Below, in pieces: positions 34,881 to 43,488 of a DNA stretch of 64,000 nucleotides. How positions within the stretch are numbered: position 1 is the stretch's first letter; each line of letters starts with the position of its first letter. The stretch comes from Pseudomonadales bacterium (GTDB lineage Bacteria > Pseudomonadota > Gammaproteobacteria > Pseudomonadales > JAHRWD01). The notes under the pieces were generated by a model, which saw only the letters and a program-made list of their open reading frames with translations, ran no database searches and was not told the DNA's origin. The position numbers and the translations under genes were made by a program. Location of the stretch: positions 1 through 64,000 of the forward strand of contig JAESUM010000059.1 of assembly GCA_016763075.1 (NCBI GenBank). The letters are read 5' to 3'.

Positions 34881-36659
34881 CTAGCAGACTCGTTTAATAG
34901 ATACTGGAATATCCACGACTTTTGCTCGTAGGTATTCGCCCAGTGTTTTGGCTTGTGGGTCCATTCGAGTTGAAGAAGACACACCGTCTTGCAAAAGGCC
35001 ATGAACGTAAAAGTTCAGTCCCAACAAGTTAGCGAATTTATAACGCTCTACTTCAAATTCAGCCATATCAGGCAATAGTTCTTTGAATTTTTCTACGGTC
35101 AAAAATGACTCTAAGAACGAATAAGCTTCTGGTGTTGTACCCCAGATACCAACGTTAGCAGACCCGCCCTTATCTCCCGACCGCGCAGCATACAAACGAC
35201 CCAGCGCAGTTTTTTCTGTTGGGCCAGTCGGTACTGGAGGCATATTTGGTTGCGGTGTTTCAACGCTAACGACTGGAAGACCCAACTGGTTGGTTGGCGT
35301 AATGACTTTTTCAACGCCATCCATGATTACGTTTTCTTGGATGTGTTTACTATCAACCAGTGCAGGCCAGTAACGAATAAACGCCTGACCTTTACCTATT
35401 GGGCTCATCACTGAAAAACCAGGCACGTTAGCTAGGCCCATTTCGGTCATTTTTCTACCTAGATGTGGGCCGCTAATGCTTGCGTCTTTCGCCACCATAT
35501 TAATTCTAAACAAAGAAAAGTTTTCTTCGTTGGTAGGTGGGTTTTCTTTTCCGGTAGGGATAAATTCAGTGGTGATTTTATCGAAGCTTTCTCTACCGCC
35601 TGCCATTTCGAAGAAGGCATCGGTGAAGGTTTCTGCTTTAGCTTCCGCATCTAAACCATGAATAGCCAGTGTCATGCTGTTTTTGTGGCCGCCGGAAACA
35701 TTGATACATACTTTGTGAGTATCGGTTGGGGTTGCGCCCTTTACTTCGCTAACCAGTACCCGGTCTTTACCCACTTGCTCAATTTTCATGGTATCGAAAT
35801 GACCGATAACATCAGGGTTCAAGTATTCAGGTTTACGAATTTCGTACATCATTTGTGCAGTAACTGTACCGACCGATACCAGTCCGCCAGTACCTTCGTG
35901 TTTGCCCACAACAAAAGAGCCGTCGTTGTGAATTTCTGCGTAGGGGTAGCCTACGTTTACAAAACTAGGTACTTCTTTAAAGAACGAGTAGTTTCCGCCT
36001 GTAGCCTGGCAGCCACATTCAATAATGTGACCAGCAGCCAATGCGCCAGCAAGTTGATCGTAGTCATCACGTTTCCAGCCGTATTTCCATGCCGCTGGGC
36101 CCATTACGACAGCAGCATCCGTAACTCGCGGTGCAATTACAATGTCTGCGCCTTGGTTCATTGCTTCGACAATACCCCAGCAACCCAGATAGGCGTTGGC
36201 GGTAACGGCGGGGAAAGGTGCTTCGCTAAGCGGTATGCCTTTATCCATATTAATGAAGGGTTCGCCTTGCTCTTGCAGGCCGGCTAGACGAGGGATTAAA
36301 TCGTCGCCATCGATATAAGCAATTTTGGGGCTAAGACCTAGTTTGGTCGCCACTTCATGCATGGCTTCGGCGCAGGCTTTCGGGTTTAACCCGCCAGCAT
36401 TGGTCACCACTTTGATACCCTTATCCATACAAGCACCCATCACCTGTTCCATCTGGGTAATGATGGTATTCACGAATCCCCGCTTGGGGTCTTTTAACAT
36501 TTGCCGATACAAGATCACCATCGTCAGTTCGGCGAGGTAATCTCCCGTCAATACATCGATTCGGCCGCCTTCGACCAGGTCTCTTGCTGCGGTGACTTTA
36601 TCACCATAAAAGCCACTACAGTTGGCTACAATTAGCTTTTCACGTTCCTGAGACGACAT
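34881..36659 (-). CDS. AtuA family protein (acyclic terpene utilization, DUF1446)
   Basis: AtuA belongs to a widespread family of unknown biochemistry, first named in the Pseudomonas citronellol/geraniol (Atu) pathway. The 592-residue protein opens with LIVANCSGFYGDK and has VTNAGGLNPKACAEAMHEVA (about residues 85-105), PRVTDAAVVMGPAAW, and near the C-terminus LGRLYAARSGDKGGSANVGI, all typical. It is cytoplasmic and leads the minus-strand carboxylase group, but atuB, atuD, atuG and atuH are not in this window, so growth on terpenes is not implied. Confidence 0.88.
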   Translation of the reverse strand: MSSQEREKLIVANCSGFYGDKVTAARDLVEGGRIDVLTGDYLAELTMVILYRQMLKDPKRGFVNTIITQMEQVMGACMDKGIKVVTNAGGLNPKACAEAMHEVATKLGLSPKIAYIDGDDLIPRLAGLQEQGEPFINMDKGIPLSEAPFPAVTANAYLGCWGIVEAMNQGADIVIAPRVTDAAVVMGPAAWKYGWKRDDYDQLAGALAAGHIIECGCQATGGNYSFFKEVPSFVNVGYPYAEIHNDGSFVVGKHEGTGGLVSVGTVTAQMMYEIRKPEYLNPDVIGHFDTMKIEQVGKDRVLVSEVKGATPTDTHKVCINVSGGHKNSMTLAIHGLDAEAKAETFTDAFFEMAGGRESFDKITTEFIPTGKENPPTNEENFSLFRINMVAKDASISGPHLGRKMTEMGLANVPGFSVMSPIGKGQAFIRYWPALVDSKHIQENVIMDGVEKVITPTNQLGLPVVSVETPQPNMPPVPTGPTEKTALGRLYAARSGDKGGSANVGIWGTTPEAYSFLESFLTVEKFKELLPDMAEFEVERYKFANLLGLNFYVHGLLQDGVSSSTRMDPQAKTLGEYLRAKVVDIPVSIKRVC

Positions 36660-36948
36660 AAAAGATACTCCTATCCATGATATAAACTTGACATAAAAAC
36701 AGAATGAACCGCAATTTCGGCTCTAATAACAAAAGTCCAAAATCAACCGGTGTTACGTAGGTATGTTGCGAATATCGTTGTTATTATTTATAGCCAGTTA
36801 GAGTAAACGCTTGGGGGCTAAATTGGCAAGTGTTGCGGGCAATTGTTTACCTACGATAGGATAATTCGTCCCTGCGGCGGCTTGGTTGATATACTTGCCG
36901 CACTGAGCATACCAACCAACACACGCCACTGAGCAAAAAGGAGCACAC

Positions 36949-37230
36949 ATGCCACAAGCAGAATGGGAGCAACATAAAGACCGAATCATCAATCACATGA
37001 ACGATGACCACGTAGAACACATGATTGACATGATTCACCACTTTTTTGGTACCAAACCCGATACCGCCAAATTGGTAGATCTAAGCTCAGAAGGGTTCAA
37101 TATTCAAACCAACGAACAAACCCACTACTTAGCGTTTGAACAGCCCTGCACCACTCCACGTGAAATAGCCAAAGAAGCCGCACGGCTGGCCAACTTCGCC
37201 CGGGAAGAACTCGACAAAGCAGGCAAATAA
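36949..37230 (+). CDS. DUF2470 family protein
   Basis: The 93-residue protein matches the DUF2470 module (PF10615), often the C-terminal part of HugZ-like haem-utilisation proteins: IINHMNDDHVEHMIDMIHHF at residues about 14-33, and LAFEQPCTTPREIAKEAARL near the C-terminus. A standalone copy is common. It starts a small plus-strand group (DUF2470, DTW, hypothetical) that is divergent from the AtuA-family gene. A haem-related role is suggested by the family only. Confidence 0.85.
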   Translation: MPQAEWEQHKDRIINHMNDDHVEHMIDMIHHFFGTKPDTAKLVDLSSEGFNIQTNEQTHYLAFEQPCTTPREIAKEAARLANFAREELDKAGK

Positions 37231-37238
37231 ACCCGTCC

Positions 37239-37853
37239 ATGGCAAAACGCCCTACATGCGAGCGGTGCCAACGCCCGCAATCCGTATGCTTGTGCCCGCA
37301 TATTAAAGCCATCAACAACCAGTGGCCAGTGCATATATTGCAGCACCCCCACGAAACCAAGCATGCCATTGGCACCGCCAAAATTGCCCAGCTTAGCTTA
37401 AAGCACTGCCAAACCACGGTCTGCGAAACCATATTACCTGGCAGTGCATTTGAAGCCTGGTTAAAGCAGCACAATCCAATACTGGTTTACCCCGGCGAAC
37501 AAGCCAATACACCCCGTAATTTAATCGACCAGCCCGAGCGTACATTACTATTAGTCGATGCCAGCTGGCGCAAAAGCCGGCGCATGCTGTTTGAATCGCC
37601 GATGTTACAAAACTTACAACGTGTATGCCTGCAACCTAGCGAGCCATCGCGTTACAAAATCCGCAAAACACCTAGCCTAGATAGCCTTTCTACACTAGAG
37701 GCCATCGTCGAATTATTAGCTACCCTAGAAAACAGCCAAGAAAAGTACCAACCTATGCTCAACGCAATGGACTGGATGATAGAAAAGCAAATTGAGAAAA
37801 TTGGACCTGAACAGTTCAAAAAAAACTATACCGATAAACTGGAGAACCCATGA
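37239..37853 (+). CDS. DTW domain protein (tRNA-uridine aminocarboxypropyltransferase family)
   Basis: DTW-domain enzymes such as E. coli TapT add an aminocarboxypropyl group from SAM to uridine in tRNA (acp3U47). The 204-residue product has an N-terminal Cys-rich motif (CERCQRPQSVCLCPHI), HPHETKHAIGTAKI, and the family motif as DASWRKSRRML (DASW instead of DxTW). The start lies 8 bases after DUF2470, and the next gene overlaps by 4 bases (ATGA). Function is by family; specificity among the DTW subfamilies is not certain. Confidence 0.88.
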   Translation: MAKRPTCERCQRPQSVCLCPHIKAINNQWPVHILQHPHETKHAIGTAKIAQLSLKHCQTTVCETILPGSAFEAWLKQHNPILVYPGEQANTPRNLIDQPERTLLLVDASWRKSRRMLFESPMLQNLQRVCLQPSEPSRYKIRKTPSLDSLSTLEAIVELLATLENSQEKYQPMLNAMDWMIEKQIEKIGPEQFKKNYTDKLENP

Positions 37854-38161
37854 GCCTTACCGGAAAATTACTCGGCGACTGCGCGCCCTACATCTACAAC
37901 CTAATTTACGATATTGATGTACGCATGTTATTTATAGAATGTATTGACGAGCCCGACACCAAACAACCTGACCTCCGCATTGTTTTCCCAGAAATACTAA
38001 GCTACAGCGAGACCAACGAACAAAGCAAACCCGATGATGAATACATTGACGATTTAGTGCTTATTGATGAAATAGAAAAGGGTAGAATTGCGATACATAC
38101 CTATAAGAAAAAGATAGAAATAACACTTACAGGCAAGCCTTTTACGGAAGATATTGATTAA
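37850..38161 (+). CDS. Hypothetical acidic protein
   Basis: A 103-residue acidic protein with no signal peptide, membrane segment or recognised family. It overlaps the DTW gene by 4 bases (ATGA), so it is probably translated from the same message. A stretch near residues 60-80 is rich in Asp and Glu, followed by a Lys-rich part. A partner or regulator of the DTW enzyme is possible but not supported by more than the overlap. Confidence 0.7.
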   Translation: MSLTGKLLGDCAPYIYNLIYDIDVRMLFIECIDEPDTKQPDLRIVFPEILSYSETNEQSKPDDEYIDDLVLIDEIEKGRIAIHTYKKKIEITLTGKPFTEDID

Positions 38162-38591
38162 TCGATAACACCGCAATAGTTTCGCCAGCCAGAGCGAATA
38201 AGCCCAAAAACGCCCTACGTTCCCAGCCAATTATTTGCCGTTTTAGCTCGTTACTAAACGGTTACTTGCAGTCTTTCTTTCACTTCAATATTAACTCGAT
38301 AAATATAAAAACTTACACTTAGTAGTTAAAAATCACTAAATGTGTAGTACGTGTACATGGTGGCAAAATTATATACACGGACGAGGCTTGAAGAAACACA
38401 GCCCATCGACGGTAAAATACCGCTGACGGAATTTAAAGCAAAAAAACGGGCTTTTTAACCAGGAAAATAATCCCGGTTAAAAAGCCCAATTCAAGCATTA
38501 CGTAGCTATGGTTTAAGCACGTTTACCAGCCTCATAATTTTAAGACTGATAAACCTACACTTACAACTACGCTGAACTTAGACGACGAAAA
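38162..38591. other. Non-coding gap with a terminator, between convergent genes
   Basis: About 430 bases separate the hypothetical gene and the biotin carboxylase gene. The main feature is the stem at 38448-38487. No credible gene or repeat was seen in the rest. Confidence 0.6.
38448..38487 (-). terminator. Intrinsic terminator of the second carboxylase operon
   Basis: GGGCTTTTTAACC (38448-38460) and GGTTAAAAAGCCC (38475-38487) form a perfect 13-bp stem, extended inwards by further pairs. In the minus direction it is followed by GTTTTTTTG. It lies about 105 bases past the stop of the biotin carboxylase gene. Confidence 0.85.
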
Positions 38592-40559
38592 TTATTCCTC
38601 GTCTTCCTCTTCAAGTGCAATCAATAGCTCACCGTTAGCAGCTTGGTCACCAACAGCCACTCTGACTTCGGCAATCACACCATCACGCGGTGCTGAAATC
38701 TGATGCTCCATTTTCATGGCTTCAAGTATCAGCAGGGTTTGACCTTTTTCAACTGCATCACCTGGCTTGACGTTAACGACCAGTACAGCACCTGGCATAG
38801 GTGCAACCAAACCACCGCCGGCATCTTCGAGGCTTTTGAGTGGGAATCTTGGCAGCTCCTGGAATTCACAATCCCCATCGGGGCCATGAACAAACCAGTT
38901 GTCGTCGCCTGAATTCACTTCATAGTGAAGCCGTAGGCCGCCAATATTAATATCGACGGAACCTGCACCGGCATCAAGAATTTCAACATTGTACTTACGA
39001 TCAGCAATGCTTACATCCAGTGAACCACCACGTTTAAGGGCGTAGAGCACTTTGATCTCTTCGCCTTTGATAACTAATGGTGTGGACTCTGGTGGCATGT
39101 GCGAGTTACGCCAACCGCCTGGAATAGTCGGCAACATTTTTGCTTTTGCGCGACGTTTTGCACGGGATTCAACAATCACCGCTATCGCCGCTTTGTCGAT
39201 TTGATCGTTGGTAAGCGTACGAGTACGGGCCGGGTTTACACGTTCAATAAAGTCCGTGGTGGTATCGCCTTCTAAAAACTCTGGCGTTCTTAGTGCTGCT
39301 ACCAAAAAGTCACGGTTGGTGGTGAGACCTTGTATACGGGTCTGCTCCAATACTCGTGCTAAACGTGCGACGGCTTCACGGCGAGTTGGCGCGTGTACAA
39401 TCACTTTGGCAATCATCGGGTCAAAATCGATACCGATCTCACTTCCCGATTCAATGCCTGAATCGAATCGCGCATTGCCAGTGGTGGCCGGAACCCATAC
39501 ATGTACAGTGCCCGGTGAAGGCAGGAAATCCTGCTCGGGATCTTCGGCGTAGATACGCGCTTCAATCGCGTGGCCATTGATCGACAGGTCTTCCTGCGAA
39601 TAACCCAGCTCAGCGCCTTCGGCGATTCTGATCTGCTCGCGCACCAAATCAAGACCAGTAATCTCTTCAGTAATCGGGTGTTCAACTTGTAGCCGCGTAT
39701 TGACTTCAAGGAACCAAAACTCATCACCAGAGAGCAAAAACTCTACGGTCCCAGCCGATGAGTAACCAATGGTTTTAGCAGCGGCTACCGCTGCTGCGCC
39801 CATACGCTCCCGAATATCTTCGGTTACCGCAGGGGATGGTGCTTCTTCAATCACTTTTTGGTGACGTCGCTGGATGGAGCATTCACGCTCAAAGCAGTGC
39901 ACGATATTGCCGTGGGTATCACCAAGAATCTGGATCTCAACATGACGAGATGAGGTTAACCAGCGCTCCAAAAATACCGTGTCGTCGCCAAAGGATGAAG
40001 CGGCTTCGCGCCGTGCGGATGAAATAGCTTCTTCTAGATCTGCTTCAGTTTCAACAATTCGCATACCTCGGCCGCCGCCGCCAGCGGATGCCTTAACCAG
40101 TACCGGATAACCAATTTCTTTGGCGGCTGCCTTGAAGTCGTCGCCTGCGTTAAGTTCTGCCGCTGGCAGTGTAGGCACTTTGGCTTTCTGCATCAGTGCC
40201 TTAGCCGAAAGCTTGTCACCCATTTGGTCGATCGCTTCTGGCGATGGCCCAATCCAGGTAATACCTGCTTCGGTGATGGCTCGCGCAAAAGCCGTGTTCT
40301 CAGACAGGAAACCGTAACCGGGGTGTACCGCGTCGGCACCGGATGCCTTACAGGCGGCCAGTACTTTGTCGACATCAAGATAGGTTTCTGCAGAGGTTCT
40401 GCCATCCAGCGAGATTGCAATATCCGCTTCTTTGACAAAGGGTGCATTAACGTCAGCATCGGCATAAATAGCGACGGTGCCAATACCCATATCCCGAGCA
40501 GTACGCATAATACGGCGTGCAATTTCGCCACGGTTAGCGATCAATATTTTGGTGATCAT
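38592..40559 (-). CDS. Biotin carboxylase / biotin carrier (alpha) subunit of a second acyl-CoA carboxylase
   Basis: This is a second full alpha subunit of about 655 residues. It has the biotin carboxylase core (ITKILIANRGEIARRIMRTA; KASAGGGGRGMRIVE; FERECSIQRRHQKVIEEAPS) and a biotinyl domain with the acceptor Lys in LILEAMKMEHQI. I place the start at the ATG at 40559, which gives the conserved MITKILIANRGE and has GGAG 9 bases upstream; an upstream in-frame ATG at 40574 lacks a ribosome-binding site. The two alpha subunits are similar but not a recent duplication. It is translated with the beta subunit just upstream. Confidence 0.93.
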   Translation of the reverse strand: MITKILIANRGEIARRIMRTARDMGIGTVAIYADADVNAPFVKEADIAISLDGRTSAETYLDVDKVLAACKASGADAVHPGYGFLSENTAFARAITEAGITWIGPSPEAIDQMGDKLSAKALMQKAKVPTLPAAELNAGDDFKAAAKEIGYPVLVKASAGGGGRGMRIVETEADLEEAISSARREAASSFGDDTVFLERWLTSSRHVEIQILGDTHGNIVHCFERECSIQRRHQKVIEEAPSPAVTEDIRERMGAAAVAAAKTIGYSSAGTVEFLLSGDEFWFLEVNTRLQVEHPITEEITGLDLVREQIRIAEGAELGYSQEDLSINGHAIEARIYAEDPEQDFLPSPGTVHVWVPATTGNARFDSGIESGSEIGIDFDPMIAKVIVHAPTRREAVARLARVLEQTRIQGLTTNRDFLVAALRTPEFLEGDTTTDFIERVNPARTRTLTNDQIDKAAIAVIVESRAKRRAKAKMLPTIPGGWRNSHMPPESTPLVIKGEEIKVLYALKRGGSLDVSIADRKYNVEILDAGAGSVDINIGGLRLHYEVNSGDDNWFVHGPDGDCEFQELPRFPLKSLEDAGGGLVAPMPGAVLVVNVKPGDAVEKGQTLLILEAMKMEHQISAPRDGVIAEVRVAVGDQAANGELLIALEEEDEE

Positions 40560-40561
40560 CT

Positions 40562-42193
40562 TTACATTCTCCATGTGCCGTACTCCTTGGTGCCTTTAAT
40601 AGGCCCGTTGTGACACGCCGACAGTGCAAATGCGATCACGGTTCGTGTATCCCTTGGATCAATAATGCCGTCGTCGGCAACCCTTGATGTAGCGTAAAGA
40701 CCTTTTGATCTTTCCTCTGCCCAGTGTTCGGCAACTGCTGCACGTTCATTGTTGGCTTCTTCATCGAAGGGAATACCTCGTCGCTCCATGGCTGCGCGTT
40801 GAACAATGGTCATTACACCGGCCATCTGTTTGGGGCCCATTACAGCGATTTTTGCGGTTGGCCACAGGAATGTGAAACGTGTTCCGAATGCACGACCACT
40901 CATACCGTAGTTGCCCGCACCGTAGGAGGCGCCAACAATAATGGTGATGTGAGGCACAGTAGAGTTAGAAACTGCGTTGACCAGTTTTGAACCGTTTTTG
41001 GTAATACCACCCTGCTCAAAATCGGTGCCGACAATAAAGCCGGTTATGTTGTGCAAAAATATAATCGGCACATCAACCTGGTTACAAAGCTGGATGAACT
41101 GAGCGCCTTTTTCTGAAGATTCTGAAAACAATGCGCCGTTATTACCGATAAAGGCGACGGGATATCCGTGGATTGAACCCCAGCCGCAAACCAGAGTAGG
41201 GCCATAAAGCGCCTTGAACTCTTCAAAATTGGAACCATCGGTTATACGAGAGATCACCTCACGTATGTCGAAGGGTGTTTTAAGATCTTTTGATACCAGA
41301 CCAAGAAGATCTTCAGGATCGTTTACAGGCTCCTCTATTTCCATAGTTGGGCCAGGGCCCTGTTTACGCCAGTTCAAATGCGCTACGACTTCGCGGCATA
41401 TACGAATACCATCCATCTCGTCATCGGCGAGATAGTCGCCAAGACCAGAAATAGTGGTGTGCATATCTGCGCCACCGAGGCTTTCAGGATCGGCATCTTC
41501 GCCGGTTGCCATCTTAACCAGGGGTGGGCCACCGAGGAAAACCTTGGACTGGTTTTTGATGAAAATGTTGTAATCACTCATGCCGGGCTGGTATGCACCA
41601 CCGGCTGTGGATGCACCAAATACCACTGAAATGGTTGGGATACACATTTTTGACAGTTCGGTGATTTCGTAAAACAGACGACCGGATTCAGAAAAGTGAA
41701 ACATTTCACGTCTGATGGCTGCTTCTGGATCGCCGCCGGCTTCACCCCGAAGGTCAGCACCTGCCGACTCTACAAACTGCACATAGGGCAGTCTGTTGAT
41801 ACGGGCAATTTCAAGGCCACGCATCAGTTTTTTGGAGTTGAAGGGGTTAAAAGCACCCGCTCGTACGGATGGATCGTGCCCAAGAATCAGGCATTCGACA
41901 CCTTCAATTACACCAATACCAACGATAAAACCTGAACCTACATTGTAGTCAGATCGCCATCCGGCTAATGGGCTGATCTCCAGAAAGGGGGAGTCCTTAT
42001 CCAGAACATTTGCGATTCGTTCTCTAAGGGGCATCTTGTCTCGCTTGCGCAGCCGTGCGATGGCTTCTTCGCCTCCGCCCTGTGCGGCTTCTTCATACAA
42101 CCCTTCCAGGGTTTCCATCAATTCAAACATATCGGTTTGATTTTTCTGGAACGATTCTGAGCGGGTGTCTAACTTGGATTCTAATAGGGACAT
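40562..42193 (-). CDS. Carboxyltransferase (beta) subunit of a second acyl-CoA carboxylase
   Basis: The 543-residue beta subunit has VESAGADLRGEAGGDPEAAI, STAGGAYQPGMSDYNIF and VGASYGAGNYGMSGRA, the MCC/GCC-like set, again not the propionyl-type motif. Its start follows a strong ribosome-binding site (GGAGGAA, 5 bases before the ATG). The stop lies 2 bases before the biotin carboxylase start, so the two form a tight operon. The acyl-CoA substrate is unknown and could differ from that of the first set. Confidence 0.92.
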   Translation of the reverse strand: MSLLESKLDTRSESFQKNQTDMFELMETLEGLYEEAAQGGGEEAIARLRKRDKMPLRERIANVLDKDSPFLEISPLAGWRSDYNVGSGFIVGIGVIEGVECLILGHDPSVRAGAFNPFNSKKLMRGLEIARINRLPYVQFVESAGADLRGEAGGDPEAAIRREMFHFSESGRLFYEITELSKMCIPTISVVFGASTAGGAYQPGMSDYNIFIKNQSKVFLGGPPLVKMATGEDADPESLGGADMHTTISGLGDYLADDEMDGIRICREVVAHLNWRKQGPGPTMEIEEPVNDPEDLLGLVSKDLKTPFDIREVISRITDGSNFEEFKALYGPTLVCGWGSIHGYPVAFIGNNGALFSESSEKGAQFIQLCNQVDVPIIFLHNITGFIVGTDFEQGGITKNGSKLVNAVSNSTVPHITIIVGASYGAGNYGMSGRAFGTRFTFLWPTAKIAVMGPKQMAGVMTIVQRAAMERRGIPFDEEANNERAAVAEHWAEERSKGLYATSRVADDGIIDPRDTRTVIAFALSACHNGPIKGTKEYGTWRM

Positions 42194-42638
42194 CTATTCC
42201 TCCATCCGTGAGCACATGGTATGGGCACATCCTAGAAATACTGTTTCCGTGAATAGCAGCCGCTAGCTCGAAAATTGCGCCGAGCTAAACTTCGCTAAGA
42301 TTCACAATGGCGGAAACGGTTTTTTTTGGATCTGCTCTTATTATTGGTAATTATGAAGAATATCAAATTCATCTACTGTTGTGGCGATATTTGTATCGGG
42401 CAATCAAAAGTTCCGGTTTTGAACCCATTTCAGGCAACATCTTTCACACTATTATACAGCTATCCATACGCCATCGTACGCCTGCCAAACCAGGTTCTAT
42501 GTATTCAATCGTCGGTTAAAAATTAGAACCACTTGGCTAAACAAGAAATTACCGGTTCAGCTGAAACGAACTCATTGATGTTCAACAAATCCCGTCTAGA
42601 ATTAATGATTCTCCAATAAAGGAGAATGGAGCGTTTTT
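42194..42638. other. Intergenic region between divergent genes, no gene seen
   Basis: About 445 bases. It has a T-rich run (42321-42328), pairs of GTTTCCG and CGGAAAC (near 42243 and 42312) and two overlapping short frames of about 65 codons without a good ribosome-binding site. Promoters for the second carboxylase operon and for the broken beta-barrel gene should be here; none was clear. Confidence 0.55.
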
Positions 42639-43265
42639 ATGGGTATGAATTACCGTTTTTTGACGACTGTTCTATTTCTCGTTATTTCTCAAGCTACCTT
42701 CGCAAACTCCTACCACTCAGCTCCTAAAGGCAATGTGACCATAGGGATTGATGTGATATCTGATTCTGTAACCCGGACACTTCACGCCCATTCAGATTCG
42801 GTAGGCTCGAAAAAAGCGGGCTTTTGAGGCGATGCCAACGGCCTTCGCTTACGCTTATTAACCGACATCAATACTAGCGATTCACTTGAATTTTATTTGA
42901 CCAGTTTTGAAACCGACAGCAGCTTTACCGCTCAAGGCGGTAAAGCATATGAGTTTGGAGTTAATCTGGTGATCTCGCGACAACATGGCACTTTCAGGCC
43001 CTTTATAAAATTGGGTGCCGGCATTGGTAACGCACCCGCAAGCTTCATTAATTCAGATCAAGACACCCTTACAAGCGTTCACGTCAGTGGTGCCTTCGGG
43101 CTCAAATTTGCGCTTACCCAAAAGTTATCCTTTGTCGGGAGTATAGAGGCTGTATACCGAGCCTGGCATACCGTCGACCTTGCCCCTATTGAGGCTCCTT
43201 AAACCAACGCAGATGTTATCGACGACGTGATGCGTTCAAGCTTAGGCCTTGAATATTCGTTCTAA
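42639..43265 (+). pseudogene. Broken outer-membrane beta-barrel-like protein, copy 1
   Basis: A single frame runs from ATG 42639 (AAGGAG about 15-20 bases upstream) to TAA 43263-43265 and would give about 208 residues. It has a signal peptide (MNYRFLTTVLFLVISQATFA), internal strands such as FRPFIKLGAGIG, and a C-terminus SSLGLEYSF whose terminal Phe is typical of outer-membrane barrels. Two in-frame stops interrupt it: TGA at 42825-42827 and TAA at 43200-43202. Sequence continues to align with copy 2 past each stop. It is best read as a pseudogene. The role of the intact ancestor is unknown. Confidence 0.75.
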
Positions 43266-43488
43266 ATTTCTTAGCTGATTTTCTTTAAGTTAGGTTGCAG
43301 CGCGACTGCAGCCTAAAATATACCGATACGAAAATCCCGCACGGCTCGCTTCGCACGAACTCGCCCGCACCCTTCGTTGTTTTGATATACATTGTCAATA
43401 ATGCGTAATAGCATGTAATTCGAATGCTACCGTTTCAGTAAACACCCCACTTAAACCGAATATAAATTCGTTCTTTTCTGAGTCTACA

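Noticed and set aside
42326-42526. Short overlapping frames (about 66 codons) with a Cys-rich start in the gap before the broken barrel gene
   Set aside because: No ribosome-binding site, no recognised family and overlapping alternative frames; most likely chance.
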